NCBI GenBank assembly: GCA_019116265.1
Contig: DXBZ01000063.1
Span: forward strand, 1 to 32,290
Source: Candidatus Olsenella stercoravium
Lineage (GTDB): Bacteria > Actinomycetota > Coriobacteriia > Coriobacteriales > Atopobiaceae
Length of the DNA: 32,290 nucleotides
Reading direction: 5' to 3'
Shown piece by piece: positions 1-8,025 of this stretch (its first letter is position 1; every line of letters starts with the position of its first letter). The notes under the pieces are model-generated. The model was given only the letters and a program-made list of their open reading frames with translations, did no database searches and was not told the origin of the DNA. Both the position numbers and the translations under genes were made by a program.

Positions 1-1
1 C

Positions 2-97
2 AGCGAGGGCTTTTGGGCGTTCATCGAGGGCAACGTCGACCCATCCAGGATCGTCACCAAGGTCAACCGGCGGGGGAGCGCGCACGAGGATCGCTGA
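2..97 (+). CDS. C-terminal end of an unidentified protein (5' end outside window)
   Basis: An open frame runs from the left edge to a TGA at 95-97 and gives 31 residues containing FWAFIEGNVDPSRIVTKVN and a charged tail. The composition looks like real coding sequence, but the fragment is too short to assign to a family. It could equally be a chance open frame at the edge. It lies on the same strand as the diaminopropionate lyase but is separated from it by more than 400 bases, so it probably belongs to a different transcription unit. Confidence 0.45.
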   Translation, partial: SEGFWAFIEGNVDPSRIVTKVNRRGSAHEDR

Positions 98-319
98 GCT
101 CACCGACGCCCTTCTTGCCGAGCGCGTCCGCCCGTCATAGCCGTTGGTGCACGCGGTCGGTCCGGCCCCTCCGCTCTTCTCGGCGGCTTTTCTACCGAGG
201 CGGAGCGGATGCGGAAAACTCTCTATGAAACGGCGCCCCTTTTCCGTAGACGCTCCGTCTCGGCGACGGTGGGTCGGGGCGGATGCCCTGTCCCGGCAGC
301 AGAGGGCGGTCGTAGCCGT

Positions 320-367
320 CGAGAAGAACGAACGTCGCGTGTGATGGTCGTGGAGTGGTTCTTCTCG
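320..367. repeat. Inverted pair of the GAGAAGAAC motif
   Basis: CGAGAAGAAC at 320-329 is matched exactly by its reverse complement at 358-367, with 28 bases between. It could form a hairpin terminator-like structure for whatever is transcribed from the left. It uses the short motif repeated about 27 times in this window. Confidence 0.6.
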
Positions 368-431
368 GCCGACCGTTCGCGGGCCTAAAATCACCGCCTG
401 CGACATCCCCAAAATTCCCCTTGAAACCCTC

Positions 432-490
432 TTGAAATGTGCCACCATATGCAGTAACAAACTTTCTGTTTGGTAAGCAAACAAAAAGTT
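432..490 (+). promoter_or_regulatory. Putative promoter and operator array before the lyase gene
   Basis: This AT-rich stretch has a TTGAAA (432-437) followed 17 bases later by a weak TAACAA (455-460). Three pentamers alternate in orientation at exact 10-base steps: CAAAC at 458-462, GTTTG at 468-472 and CAAAC at 478-482. Helical-turn spacing of alternating half-sites is typical of a regulator binding on one face of DNA. The promoter call is weak; the alternating array is directly visible. Confidence 0.4.
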
Positions 491-531
491 GACACACAGG
501 AGCACAGCCGCCAAGGAGCAAGGAGGAAGCG

Positions 532-1746
532 TTGAGCGAGAAGATCAAGTGGGTCGCCAACAAGATGCCTAAGAGCGACGACAGGCACCTCGGCATCATG
601 TCCCTCGAGAACGTGGAGGCGGCGCGCAGCTTCCACCGGAGCTTCCCGCAGTACGACGTCACCCCGCTCGCCAAGCTGGACCAGCTGGCGGGCGAGCTCG
701 GCCTTGCGAACCTGGCCGTGAAGGACGAGTCGTACCGCTTTGGCCTCAACGCCTTCAAGGTGCTCGGCGGCTCCTTCGCCATGGCCAACTACATCGCGGG
801 CAAGATCGGCCGCCCGGTCTCCGAGATGACCTACGACTACCTCACGAGCGACGAGCTGGCGCGCGACTTCGGCCAGGCCACCTTCTTCACCGCCACGGAC
901 GGCAACCACGGTCGCGGCGTCGCCTGGGCCGCCAACAAGCTGGGCCAGAGGGCCGTCGTGCACATGCCCAAGGGCAGCGTGAAGAGCCGCTTTGACAACA
1001 TCGCCGCCGAGGGCGCCGAGGTCACGATTGAGGACGTCAACTACGACGAGTGCGTCCGCATGGCTGCGGCCGAGGCCGAGGCCTGCGAGAACGGCGTCAT
1101 CGTGCAGGACACCGCCTGGGACGGCTACGAGGAGATCCCGTCTTGGATCATGGAGGGCTACGGCACCATGGCCTCCGAGGCGGCCGAGCAGTACGCCGCG
1201 GCAGGCGTGGAGCGCCCGACGCACGTCTTCGTGCAGGCCGGCGTCGGCAGCCTGGCCGGCGGCGTGGTGGGCTACTTCACCAACCTCTTCCCCGACAACC
1301 CGCCCACCTTCGTGGTGATGGAGGCCGACACCGCGGCATGCCTCTACAAGGGTGCCGTGGCCGGCGACGGCGACCCGCGCATCGTGGACGGCGACATGCC
1401 CACGATCATGGCGGGCCTGGCCTGCGGCGAGCCCAACACGCTGGGCTGGGACATCCTGCGCAACCACGTGTCCGTGTTCGTGAGCTGCCCCAACTGGGTG
1501 GCCGCCAAGGGCATGCGCGTGCTCGGGGCCCCCAGGAAGGGCGACCCGCGCGTCATCTCCGGCGAGTCCGGAGCCGTGGGCGCGGGCCTGGTCACGACCC
1601 TCATGGAGTCCGACGAGTACGCCGAGCTCCGCGAGGCCATCGGCCTGGACGAGACGAGCTCCGTGCTGCTCTTCTCGACCGAGGGCGACACGGATCCGGT
1701 GAACTACCGCAGGGTCGTGTGGGACGGCGCGTACCCCGCCGAGTAG
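532..1746 (+). CDS. ygeX: Diaminopropionate ammonia-lyase (PLP enzyme, YgeX/DpaL)
   Basis: This 404-residue protein matches the fold-type II PLP enzyme that cleaves 2,3-diaminopropionate to pyruvate and two ammonia, by way of 2-aminoacrylate. The PLP lysine is Lys76 in GLNAFKVLGG. Further family features are ATDGNHGRGVAW and the glycine-rich VQAGVGSLAGGVVG. Length is close to the E. coli enzyme (about 400). The start is TTG at 532, chosen because AAGGAGG at 520-526 sits at good spacing and the protein N-terminus fits the family. It heads a plus-strand block with ygeY, ygeW and carbamate kinase, the usual partners. The enzyme should be cytosolic. The annotation is secure; the in vivo source of diaminopropionate is inferred from the neighbours. 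Confidence 0.96.
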   Translation: MSEKIKWVANKMPKSDDRHLGIMSLENVEAARSFHRSFPQYDVTPLAKLDQLAGELGLANLAVKDESYRFGLNAFKVLGGSFAMANYIAGKIGRPVSEMTYDYLTSDELARDFGQATFFTATDGNHGRGVAWAANKLGQRAVVHMPKGSVKSRFDNIAAEGAEVTIEDVNYDECVRMAAAEAEACENGVIVQDTAWDGYEEIPSWIMEGYGTMASEAAEQYAAAGVERPTHVFVQAGVGSLAGGVVGYFTNLFPDNPPTFVVMEADTAACLYKGAVAGDGDPRIVDGDMPTIMAGLACGEPNTLGWDILRNHVSVFVSCPNWVAAKGMRVLGAPRKGDPRVISGESGAVGAGLVTTLMESDEYAELREAIGLDETSSVLLFSTEGDTDPVNYRRVVWDGAYPAE

Positions 1747-1753
1747 GGAAGGG

Positions 1754-1775
1754 CGAGAAGAACGCGTTCTTCTCG
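1754..1775. terminator. Perfect palindrome of two GAGAAGAAC motifs
   Basis: CGAGAAGAAC, two central bases and GTTCTTCTCG form a 22-base perfect palindrome 8 bases after the lyase stop. It could act as a transcript-end or processing hairpin but has no T-run after it. It is a tail-to-tail pair of the motif repeated throughout the window, much like paired DNA-uptake sequences acting as terminators in Neisseria. Confidence 0.5.
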
Positions 1776-1818
1776 GCAGAAGACTGGTAACGAGGGCGTC
1801 AGAAAGGACGTAATCAAA

Positions 1819-3225
1819 ATGGCCAAGGAACTGGATTTCGAGCAGATCAAGCGCGCTGCGGAGGACTACGGCAAGGACATGACCGCCTTCCTGCGCGCCA
1901 TGATCTCCCACCCCTCCGAGTCCTGCGAGGAGGGCGAGGTCGTGGCCTGCATCAAGGCCGAGATGGAGAAGCTCGGCTTTGACAAGGTCGAGGTCGACGG
2001 CCTGGGCAACGTGATCGGCTGGATGGGCGAGGGCGACAAGATCATCGCCATCGACTCCCACATCGACACCGTGGGCATCGGCAACCGCGACAACTGGGAG
2101 GCCGACCCCTACGAGGGCTACGAGACCGACGAGCTCATCTATGGCCGCGGCGGCTCCGACCAGGAGGGCGGCATGGCGTCCGCCACGTATGCTGCGAAGA
2201 TGATGAAGGACCTCGGCCTCATCCCCGAGGGCTACAAGATCATGGTCGTCGGCTCGGTCCAGGAGGAGGACTGCGACGGCATGTGCTGGCAGTACATCGT
2301 CAACAAGTACTTCGACGGCCCGGAGGACGCGCGCGAGAAGATCGAGTTCGTGATCTCCACCGAGCCCACCGACGGCGGCATCTACCGCGGTCACCGCGGT
2401 CGCATGGAGATCCGCGTGGACGTCCACGGCGTCTCCTGCCACGGCTCCGCGCCCGACCGCGGCGACAACGCCATCTACAAGATGGCCGACATCATCGCCG
2501 ACGTCCGCGCCCTCAACAACAACGGCTGCGACGAGTCCACCGACATCAAGGGCCTCGTCAAGATGCTCGACCCCAAGTACAACCCCGAGCACTTTGAGGA
2601 CGCGCGCTTCCTGGGCCGCGGCACCTGCACCGTCTCCCAGATCTTCTACACCTCGCCGTCGCGCTGCGCCGTGGCCGACTCCTGCGCGATCTCCATCGAC
2701 CGTCGCATGACCGCCGGCGAGACCTGGGACTCCTGCCTCCAGGAGATCCGCGACCTGCCCGCCGTCAAGAAGTACGGCGACGACGTCAAGGTCTCCATGT
2801 ACATGTATGACCGCCCGAGCTGGAAGGGCACCGTCTACGAGACCGAGGCCTACTTCCCCACGTGGATCAACGCCGAGAGCGCCGCTCACGTCCAGGCCCT
2901 CGTCGACGCCCACCACGCCCTCTTCGGCGAGGAGCGCATCGGCTGCGAGCCGTCCATGGACAAGCGCGTCGGCCGCCCGCTGACCGACAAGTGGACCTTC
3001 TCCACCAACTGCGTCTCCATCCAGGGCCGCTACGGCATCCCGTGCGTGGGCTTTGGCCCCGGCGCCGAGAGCCAGGCGCACGCGCCCAACGAGGTCACTT
3101 ACAAGCAGGACCTCGTGACCTGCGCCGCGCTCTACACCGCCGCGCTCAACCTCTACGACCCGTCCAAGAAGACCGGCGACGTCACCGTCTTCCGCGCCGG
3201 CGCCACCGACAACGACATCCAGTGA
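1819..3225 (+). CDS. ygeY: YgeY family M20-type metallohydrolase
   Basis: This 468-residue protein belongs to the M20 peptidase/deacylase superfamily, in the YgeY group linked to selenium and purine metabolism. All expected metal ligands and the catalytic pair are visible: His81 and Asp83 in DSHIDTV, Asp114 in [10 protein letters not shown], Glu149-Glu150 in VQEEDCDG, Glu182 in STEPT and His421 in [12 protein letters not shown] 1819 follows AGAAAGGA. It probably hydrolyses an amide or carbamoyl bond of a ureido or diaminopropionate intermediate, since it sits between the diaminopropionate lyase and the carbamoyltransferase; the true substrate cannot be read from sequence. Its TGA stop (3223-3225) is the first three bases of a palindromic repeat. 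Confidence 0.93.
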   Translation: MAKELDFEQIKRAAEDYGKDMTAFLRAMISHPSESCEEGEVVACIKAEMEKLGFDKVEVDGLGNVIGWMGEGDKIIAIDSHIDTVGIGNRDNWEADPYEGYETDELIYGRGGSDQEGGMASATYAAKMMKDLGLIPEGYKIMVVGSVQEEDCDGMCWQYIVNKYFDGPEDAREKIEFVISTEPTDGGIYRGHRGRMEIRVDVHGVSCHGSAPDRGDNAIYKMADIIADVRALNNNGCDESTDIKGLVKMLDPKYNPEHFEDARFLGRGTCTVSQIFYTSPSRCAVADSCAISIDRRMTAGETWDSCLQEIRDLPAVKKYGDDVKVSMYMYDRPSWKGTVYETEAYFPTWINAESAAHVQALVDAHHALFGEERIGCEPSMDKRVGRPLTDKWTFSTNCVSIQGRYGIPCVGFGPGAESQAHAPNEVTYKQDLVTCAALYTAALNLYDPSKKTGDVTVFRAGATDNDIQ

Positions 3226-3292
3226 TACAAAGGGACAGTCCCTTCGTATCATCAAAGACGCAATGAGACAAAGGGACTGTCCCTTTGTCTCA
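3223..3292. repeat. Double palindromic repeat (AAGGGAC-GTCCCTT family)
   Basis: Two 29-base palindromes sit in tandem. The first (3223-3251) has TGATAC arms around AAGGGACAGTCCCTT; the second (3264-3292) has TGAGAC arms around AAGGGACTGTCCCTT and is perfect. They are separated by 12 bases. The same pair recurs at 5568-5636 with a related 13-base spacer. They fill almost the whole ygeY-ygeW spacer and would form two strong RNA hairpins. Confidence 0.85.
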
Positions 3293-3307
3293 GGAAAGGA
3301 AACCACA

Positions 3308-4510
3308 ATGGCTAAGGACTTCTCCGCGCTTCTCGACGAGCTCAAGGGCTACGACTTCTCCGGCATGTACGACGCCGACTTCCTGCACACCTGGGACAAG
3401 ACCACCGACGAGCTCCGCGCCCTCTACGCCGTGGCCGCCGCGCTGCGCAACCTCCGCGAGCGCAACATCTCCCCGCGCATCTTCGACTCCGGCCTCGCCG
3501 TCTCGCTCTTCCGCGACAACTCCACCCGCACGCGCTTCTCGTTCTCCAAGGCCACGAACCTCCTGGGCCTCCAGCTCCAGGACCTCGACGAGGGCAAGAG
3601 CCAGATCGCGCACGGCGAGACCGTCCGCGAGACCGCCACGATGATCTCCTTCATGGCCGACGTCATCGGCATCCGCGACGACATGTACATCGGCAAGGGC
3701 GACGCCTACATGGCCGAGGTCGCCGAGTCCGTCGACGAGGCCTACAAGGACGGCGTGCTCGACCACCGTCCCACCCTCATCTCCCTGCAGTCCGACTCCG
3801 ACCACCCGACGCAGTCCTCCGCCGACATGCTCTACCTCATCGAGGAGTTTGGCGGCCTGGAGAACCTGCGCGGCAAGAAGGTCGCCGTGACCTGGGCCTA
3901 CTCCCCGAGCTACGGCAAGCCGCTCTCCTGCCCGCAGTCGCTCATCTCGCTGCTCCCGCGCTTCGGCATGGACGTCACGCTGGCACACCCCGAGGGCTAC
4001 GACCTCATGGGCGACCGCGTGGAGGCCGCGAAGGCCTACGCCGCCGAGTCCGGCTGCACGTTCCGCCAGGTGAACACCATGGCCGAGGCCTTCGAGGGCG
4101 CCGACATCGTCATCCCCAAGAGCTGGGCCCCCTACGCCGCCATGGAGAAGCGCACCAACCTCTACGCCGAGGGCGACGACGCCGGCATCAAGGCGCTGGA
4201 GAAGGAGCTTCTCGCCCAGAACGCCACGCACCAGGACTGGTGCTCCACGACCGATCTCATGGCGAAGACCGCCAACGGCCAGGACACCATCTACATGCAC
4301 CCGCTGCCCGCCGACATCTCCGGCGTCTCCTGCGAGCACGGCGAGGTCATGGCAGACGTCTTTGACATGCACCGCGTGGGCATGTACAAGGAGGCCAGCT
4401 ACAAGCCCTACGCCATCGCTGCCATGATCTTCCTGCAGAAGGTCAAGGACCCGGTGGCCACCCTCGCGGCGCTCGAGGAGCGCGGCCGCGACCGCTGGTA
4501 CCAGGCATAG
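3308..4510 (+). CDS. ygeW: Knotted carbamoyltransferase YgeW
   Basis: This 400-residue protein is of the aspartate/ornithine carbamoyltransferase superfamily and the YgeW subgroup. The carbamoyl phosphate loop is FRDNSTRTRFSF (Ser72-Arg76), followed by HPTQ at 166-169 and HPLP at 331-334. ATG 3308 is chosen because it follows GGAAAGGA; an in-frame ATG upstream at 3263 only reads through the palindromic repeat. The subgroup's substrate was long unknown; next to carbamate kinase and diaminopropionate lyase the likely direction is phosphorolysis of a carbamoylated or ureido-diaminopropionate to release carbamoyl phosphate. That direction is inference. It should be a cytosolic trimer, as in the family. 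Confidence 0.95.
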   Translation: MAKDFSALLDELKGYDFSGMYDADFLHTWDKTTDELRALYAVAAALRNLRERNISPRIFDSGLAVSLFRDNSTRTRFSFSKATNLLGLQLQDLDEGKSQIAHGETVRETATMISFMADVIGIRDDMYIGKGDAYMAEVAESVDEAYKDGVLDHRPTLISLQSDSDHPTQSSADMLYLIEEFGGLENLRGKKVAVTWAYSPSYGKPLSCPQSLISLLPRFGMDVTLAHPEGYDLMGDRVEAAKAYAAESGCTFRQVNTMAEAFEGADIVIPKSWAPYAAMEKRTNLYAEGDDAGIKALEKELLAQNATHQDWCSTTDLMAKTANGQDTIYMHPLPADISGVSCEHGEVMADVFDMHRVGMYKEASYKPYAIAAMIFLQKVKDPVATLAALEERGRDRWYQA

Positions 4511-4532
4511 GAACAATCGCTCGTCCGGGTGA

Positions 4533-4600
4533 GGGCCGCCCATAAGTCGTTCGCTCGCTGCGCGCTGCGCAGAAGTCGCTCACTGACTTATGGGCGGCCC
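4533..4600. terminator. Long hairpin between ygeW and carbamate kinase
   Basis: A perfect 16-base inverted repeat (4533-4548 with 4585-4600, GGGCCGCCCATAAGTC and its complement) encloses 36 bases rich in further short inverted repeats. It has no T-run, so it may be a processing or attenuation hairpin rather than a classical terminator. Confidence 0.55.
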
Positions 4601-4625
4601 CGTCCTTACGTTGAGAGGGCATCAA

Positions 4626-5567
4626 ATGTCTAAGAGAATCGTCATCGCTCTTGGTGGCAACGCGCTGGGTAACAACCTGCCCGAGCAGATGGAGGCGGTC
4701 AAGCACACGGCGCGCGCGATCGTGGACCTCATCGAGCAGGGCAACGAGGTCGTGGTGGCCCACGGCAACGGCCCGCAGGTGGGCATGATCCAGGAGGCCA
4801 TGACCCAGCTCACGCGCTCGAACCCCGAGAAGTACATCCCGTGCCCGCTCTCGGTCTGCGTGGCCATGAGCCAGGGCTACATCGGCTACGACCTGCAGAA
4901 CGCCCTGCGCGAGGAGATGCTCGACCGCGGGATAGACGTGGGCGCGGCCACCGTGCTCACGCAGGTGGAGGTGGATCCCAACGATCCGGCCTTCGCCAAC
5001 CCCACTAAGCCGATCGGTGCCTTCATGACGCGCGAGGAGGCCGACCGCATGATCGCCGAGCGCGGCTACGACGTGGTGGAGGACGCCGGGCGCGGGTATC
5101 GCCGCGTGGTGGCCTCTCCGCGGCCGGTGGGCATCGTTGAGCTGGACACCATTCGCTCGCTCGTGGAGACCAACCACGTGGTGGTGGCCTGCGGCGGTGG
5201 CGGCATCCCGGTGTTCAAGACCGAGGGCAACCACCTCAAGGGCGCGGCAGCGGTTATCGACAAGGACTTTGCGGCTGCCAAGCTCGCCGAGCAGCTGGAC
5301 GCAGACTTCCTCGTGATCCTCACGGCTGTGGAGAAGGTCGCGGTGAACTTTGGCAAGCCTGACCAGCAGTGGCTGGACGAGCTCACGCCTGCCGACGTGG
5401 AGCGCTACGTGGCCGAGGGCCAGTTCGCACCCGGTTCGATGCTGCCCAAGGTCCAGGCCGCCCTGGCCTTCGCGCAGTCCGGCGAGGGTCGCTCGTCGCT
5501 CATCACGCTGCTTGAGCGCGCGGCCGACGGCATCGCCGGCAAGACGGGTACCATCGTACGTGGCTAG
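4626..5567 (+). CDS. arcC: Carbamate kinase
   Basis: This 313-residue amino acid kinase-fold enzyme transfers phosphate from carbamoyl phosphate to ADP, giving ATP, CO2 and ammonia. Family signatures are visible: KRIVIALGGNALGNN at the N-terminus, VVAHGNGPQVGM, VACGGGGIPVF, LVILTAVEKVAVNFG and GSMLPKVQAAL. The start is ATG 4626 after GAGAGGG; the upstream in-frame ATG at 4590 lies in the hairpin region and would add a non-homologous extension. Its position directly after YgeW says it harvests the carbamoyl phosphate released there, making the pathway energy-yielding. Its TAG stop abuts a double palindromic repeat. Confidence 0.96.
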   Translation: MSKRIVIALGGNALGNNLPEQMEAVKHTARAIVDLIEQGNEVVVAHGNGPQVGMIQEAMTQLTRSNPEKYIPCPLSVCVAMSQGYIGYDLQNALREEMLDRGIDVGAATVLTQVEVDPNDPAFANPTKPIGAFMTREEADRMIAERGYDVVEDAGRGYRRVVASPRPVGIVELDTIRSLVETNHVVVACGGGGIPVFKTEGNHLKGAAAVIDKDFAAAKLAEQLDADFLVILTAVEKVAVNFGKPDQQWLDELTPADVERYVAEGQFAPGSMLPKVQAALAFAQSGEGRSSLITLLERAADGIAGKTGTIVRG

Positions 5568-5636
5568 GATACGAAGGGACAGTCCCTTCGTATCATCAAG
5601 AGTGAAATGAGACAAAGGGACTGTCCCTTCGTCTCA
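5568..5636. repeat. Double palindromic repeat (AAGGGAC-GTCCCTT family)
   Basis: A second copy of the paired element: GATAC-armed palindrome at 5568-5594 and TGAGAC-armed palindrome at 5608-5636, with a spacer very like that at 3252-3263. It begins on the base after the arcC stop codon. An ATG at 5636 created by the last bases of the repeat is not a convincing start. Confidence 0.85.
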
Positions 5637-5650
5637 TGGGACGGGGAGGC

Positions 5651-6604
5651 ATGAGGCCTGACCTCAGGGCATATCTTCTGGGCGACGATGGGCGCCGGGT
5701 CTTTGGGCCCGGTCCCGTCGACCTGCTGGAGCGCGTGGGCGAGCTGGGCAGCCTCCGCGCCGCCGCGATCGAGATGGGAATGGCCTACACCAAGGCCACG
5801 CGCCTCGTGCACGACGCCGAGCGCGCCTTTGGCTTTGCGCTCACCGAGCGGACCGTGGGCGGCTCCGGGGGAGGGGGCTCCCAGCTCACGGCCGAGGCGC
5901 GCGAGCTGATCGGGCGCTATCGCACGTTCGAGTGCACGAGCCGCGCCGCGCTCTCCGCCGCCTACGAGACGTGCTTCTCGGGCTTTGCCGACGTTCCGCG
6001 CCTGGGTTGCGTGGTCATGGCGTCCGGCGAGGGCGCGCGATTTGGCGGTGAGCCGGGCGAGAAGCTCGTGACGCCGCTGGCGGGAGTGCCGGTGCTCGAG
6101 CGCACGCTCGCCGCGCTGCCGGCGGACCTGATCGACGTCGTGGTGGTGACGCGCTGGGACGCGGTGGAGGCCCTCTGTGAGCGGCTCGGCGTGCGCTGCG
6201 TGCGCGCGGAGGGACCCCTCAAGAGCGACACGATGCGCGCGGGCCTCGATGCGCTGGGGCATCGCGCCGGCTGCCTCTTTGTGACCGGTGACCAGCCGCT
6301 CCTGCGCGAGAAGAGCGTGCGCGCGCTGGTGGCCGCGCTCACGCGAGAGCCCACGGCGATCGTGCGCCTGAGCTGGCACGGTCGCCCGGCGAATCCGGTG
6401 CTCTGGCCGAACGACACGCTGGGCGCGCTCGCCCGGCTTGACAATGACACCGGGGGGCGCGTCCTTCTCGACGGCCATTTTGAGCTGGAGGGTCGCGTGC
6501 GCCTGGTTGAGGCCGCCGACGAGTGGGAGCTCGCTGACGTGGACACGCGGGAGGACCTGGCACGCCTGGAGGGCGCGCTGGCCGAGAGAGGGGAGAGCCG
6601 ATGA
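5651..6604 (+). CDS. ModE-like HTH fused to MobA-like nucleotidyltransferase
   Basis: This protein of about 317 residues joins two domains. Residues 1-100 resemble the ModE winged helix (FGPGPVDLLERVGELGSLRAAA, then a recognition-helix segment MAYTKATRLV). Residues 117-315 are a MobA/MocA-type NTP transferase with CVVMASGEGARFGG and Lys138, plus CLFVTGDQPLL and DVDTREDLARLEG. The second half is related to E. coli MocA (YgfJ), which makes the cytosine dinucleotide form of the molybdenum cofactor for xanthine-dehydrogenase-type enzymes. ATG 5651 fits the ModE N-terminus, though GGGGAGG sits unusually close; ATG 5636 is the alternative. The stop overlaps the next start by 4 bases (ATGA). A bifunctional molybdenum-responsive regulator and cofactor enzyme is likely but inferred. 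Confidence 0.85.
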   Translation: MRPDLRAYLLGDDGRRVFGPGPVDLLERVGELGSLRAAAIEMGMAYTKATRLVHDAERAFGFALTERTVGGSGGGGSQLTAEARELIGRYRTFECTSRAALSAAYETCFSGFADVPRLGCVVMASGEGARFGGEPGEKLVTPLAGVPVLERTLAALPADLIDVVVVTRWDAVEALCERLGVRCVRAEGPLKSDTMRAGLDALGHRAGCLFVTGDQPLLREKSVRALVAALTREPTAIVRLSWHGRPANPVLWPNDTLGALARLDNDTGGRVLLDGHFELEGRVRLVEAADEWELADVDTREDLARLEGALAERGESR

Positions 6605-7974
6605 GGAGGATCCTGACAAACGGCACGCTGGTCACGCCGGAGGGCCTGCGTCGCGCCGACCTCGCGCTGGAGGGCGAGAAGATCGCGGAGATCGCCGCGC
6701 ACATCGAGCCCGGGCTCACCGACGTCGTCGAGGATGTCACGGGCTGCTGGGTGTTCCCCGGCTTCATTGACGCGCACACGCACCTGCAGTGCTGGACCGG
6801 CATGGACTGGACGGCGGACAGTTTCGAGACCGGGACGCGCGCCGCGGCCTGCGGCGGCACCACCTGCGTCGTTGACTACGCCACGGCCGACCGCGGCGTG
6901 ACGATGGACGAGGCGCTGGCCGAGTGGCAGGCGCGCGCGGCGTCGGGCGCGGGCTGCACGGCCAACTACGGCTTTCACATGGCCATCTCCGAGTGGGGCG
7001 AGGACTCCGCCGAGCAGATGCGCCGTATGCGCGAGGCGGGCGTCTCGAGCTTCAAGACCTACCTCGCCTACGACCACCTGCGCCTCTCGGACGCCGAGAC
7101 GCTTCGCTGCCTGGAGGTCTGCCGCGACCTGGACGCCGTCCTCTGCGTGCACTGCGAGAACGGTGACGTGGTGAACGAGCTGCAGCGGCGCGTGCTGGGC
7201 GCCGGCATCACGGGGCCGGAGGGACACCCGCTCTCCCGGCCCGCCGAGGCCGAGGCGGACGCCGTCTCCCGTCTGCTCTACCTTGCCCAGATCGCGGGCG
7301 CCCGCGTGAACGTGGTGCACCTGTCCACGGAGCTCGGGCTTCTCGCCGTTCGCACCGCCCGCGAGCGAGGCCAGAGGGGCATCTACGTGGAGACCTGCCC
7401 GCAGTACCTCACGCTCGACGACACGCGCTACCTGGAGTGCGGCGACGACGGCTTCGCGGGCGCCAAGTACGTGATGAGCCCGCCCTTGCGCAAACCGTCG
7501 GACGTGCGGGCGCTGCGCGGGGCGGTGCTTGCCGGTGAGGTGGACTCCATCGCGACGGACCACTGCTCGTTCAACCTGCACGGCCAGAAGGACCGCGGCC
7601 GCGGCGATTTCACCAAGATCCCTAACGGCGGCCCGGGCATCGAGCACCGCCCGGCCGTGACGGCCACGACCTTCGAGGGGCAGCTCGGGCCGACGGAGCT
7701 CTGCCGCCTGCTGTCGGAGGGTCCGGCGCGCGTCTTCGGCCTGTGGCCGGAGCGCGGTCGGCTCGCCGTGGGCGCCGCGGCAGACGTCTGCGTATGGGAC
7801 CCGTCCGCGCGCTGGACGATCAGCGCGGCGACCCAGCACCAGGCCGTGGACTACACGCCGTGGGAGGGCTTCGAGGCGCACGGGAGGGCGCACCTCGTCT
7901 ACGTGGGCGGGGAGCTCGTGGCCCGCGACGGCGAGCCCTGCGGCCCCACCCCCGGCCGCTACGTGGCAAGATGA
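6601..7974 (+). CDS. hyuA: Hydantoinase/dihydropyrimidinase-family amidohydrolase (YgeZ/HyuA-like)
   Basis: This 457-residue cyclic amidohydrolase has a complete binuclear metal site: His59 and His61 in FIDAHTH, carbamylatable Lys152 in SSFKTYLAYD, His184 in CVHCEN, His240 in NVVHLS and Asp320 in IATDH. It should open a hydantoin, dihydropyrimidine or related ureide ring. E. coli carries the related YgeZ in the ygeW-ygeX-ygeY-hyuA locus. The start overlaps the preceding stop (translational coupling). Sharing an operon with YgeW and carbamate kinase suggests it feeds ureido compounds to them. The stop TGA is the first codon of another palindromic repeat. Family assignment is firm; the substrate is inferred. 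Confidence 0.93.
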   Translation: MRRILTNGTLVTPEGLRRADLALEGEKIAEIAAHIEPGLTDVVEDVTGCWVFPGFIDAHTHLQCWTGMDWTADSFETGTRAAACGGTTCVVDYATADRGVTMDEALAEWQARAASGAGCTANYGFHMAISEWGEDSAEQMRRMREAGVSSFKTYLAYDHLRLSDAETLRCLEVCRDLDAVLCVHCENGDVVNELQRRVLGAGITGPEGHPLSRPAEAEADAVSRLLYLAQIAGARVNVVHLSTELGLLAVRTARERGQRGIYVETCPQYLTLDDTRYLECGDDGFAGAKYVMSPPLRKPSDVRALRGAVLAGEVDSIATDHCSFNLHGQKDRGRGDFTKIPNGGPGIEHRPAVTATTFEGQLGPTELCRLLSEGPARVFGLWPERGRLAVGAAADVCVWDPSARWTISAATQHQAVDYTPWEGFEAHGRAHLVYVGGELVARDGEPCGPTPGRYVAR

Positions 7975-8000
7975 TACAAAGGGACAGTCCCTTCGTATCG
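7972..8000. repeat. Palindromic repeat (AAGGGAC-GTCCCTT family)
   Basis: A single GATAC-armed copy begins with the hydantoinase stop codon and ends 17 bases before the ribosome binding region of ridA. It lacks the second TGAGAC hairpin found at 3264 and 5608. Confidence 0.8.
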
Positions 8001-8025
8001 TTTCGAGAATGATAAGGAGAAGAAC

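Larger units (their letters stand above)
98..531. other. Long intergenic region upstream of the catabolic block
   Basis: I see no convincing gene in these 434 bases; the open frames crossing it on both strands are antisense or read-through frames. It contains an inverted pair of the GAGAAGAAC motif (320-367). Its last 120 bases are AT-rich and hold a promoter/operator-like region for the downstream lyase gene. Confidence 0.6.

Noticed and set aside
3223-3292. CRISPR-like repeat pair
   Set aside because: Only two related palindromes, with different arms, no regular spacers and no cas genes; the family is scattered singly elsewhere.
3263-3307. Upstream ATG start for ygeW
   Set aside because: It would translate a palindromic repeat and lacks a ribosome site; ATG 3308 has both family fit and a Shine-Dalgarno.
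391-3345. A 984-residue minus-strand open frame
   Set aside because: It is antisense to ygeX and ygeY, is low-complexity Val/Ala/Gly/Asp-rich, and arises from strong third-position GC in the real genes.
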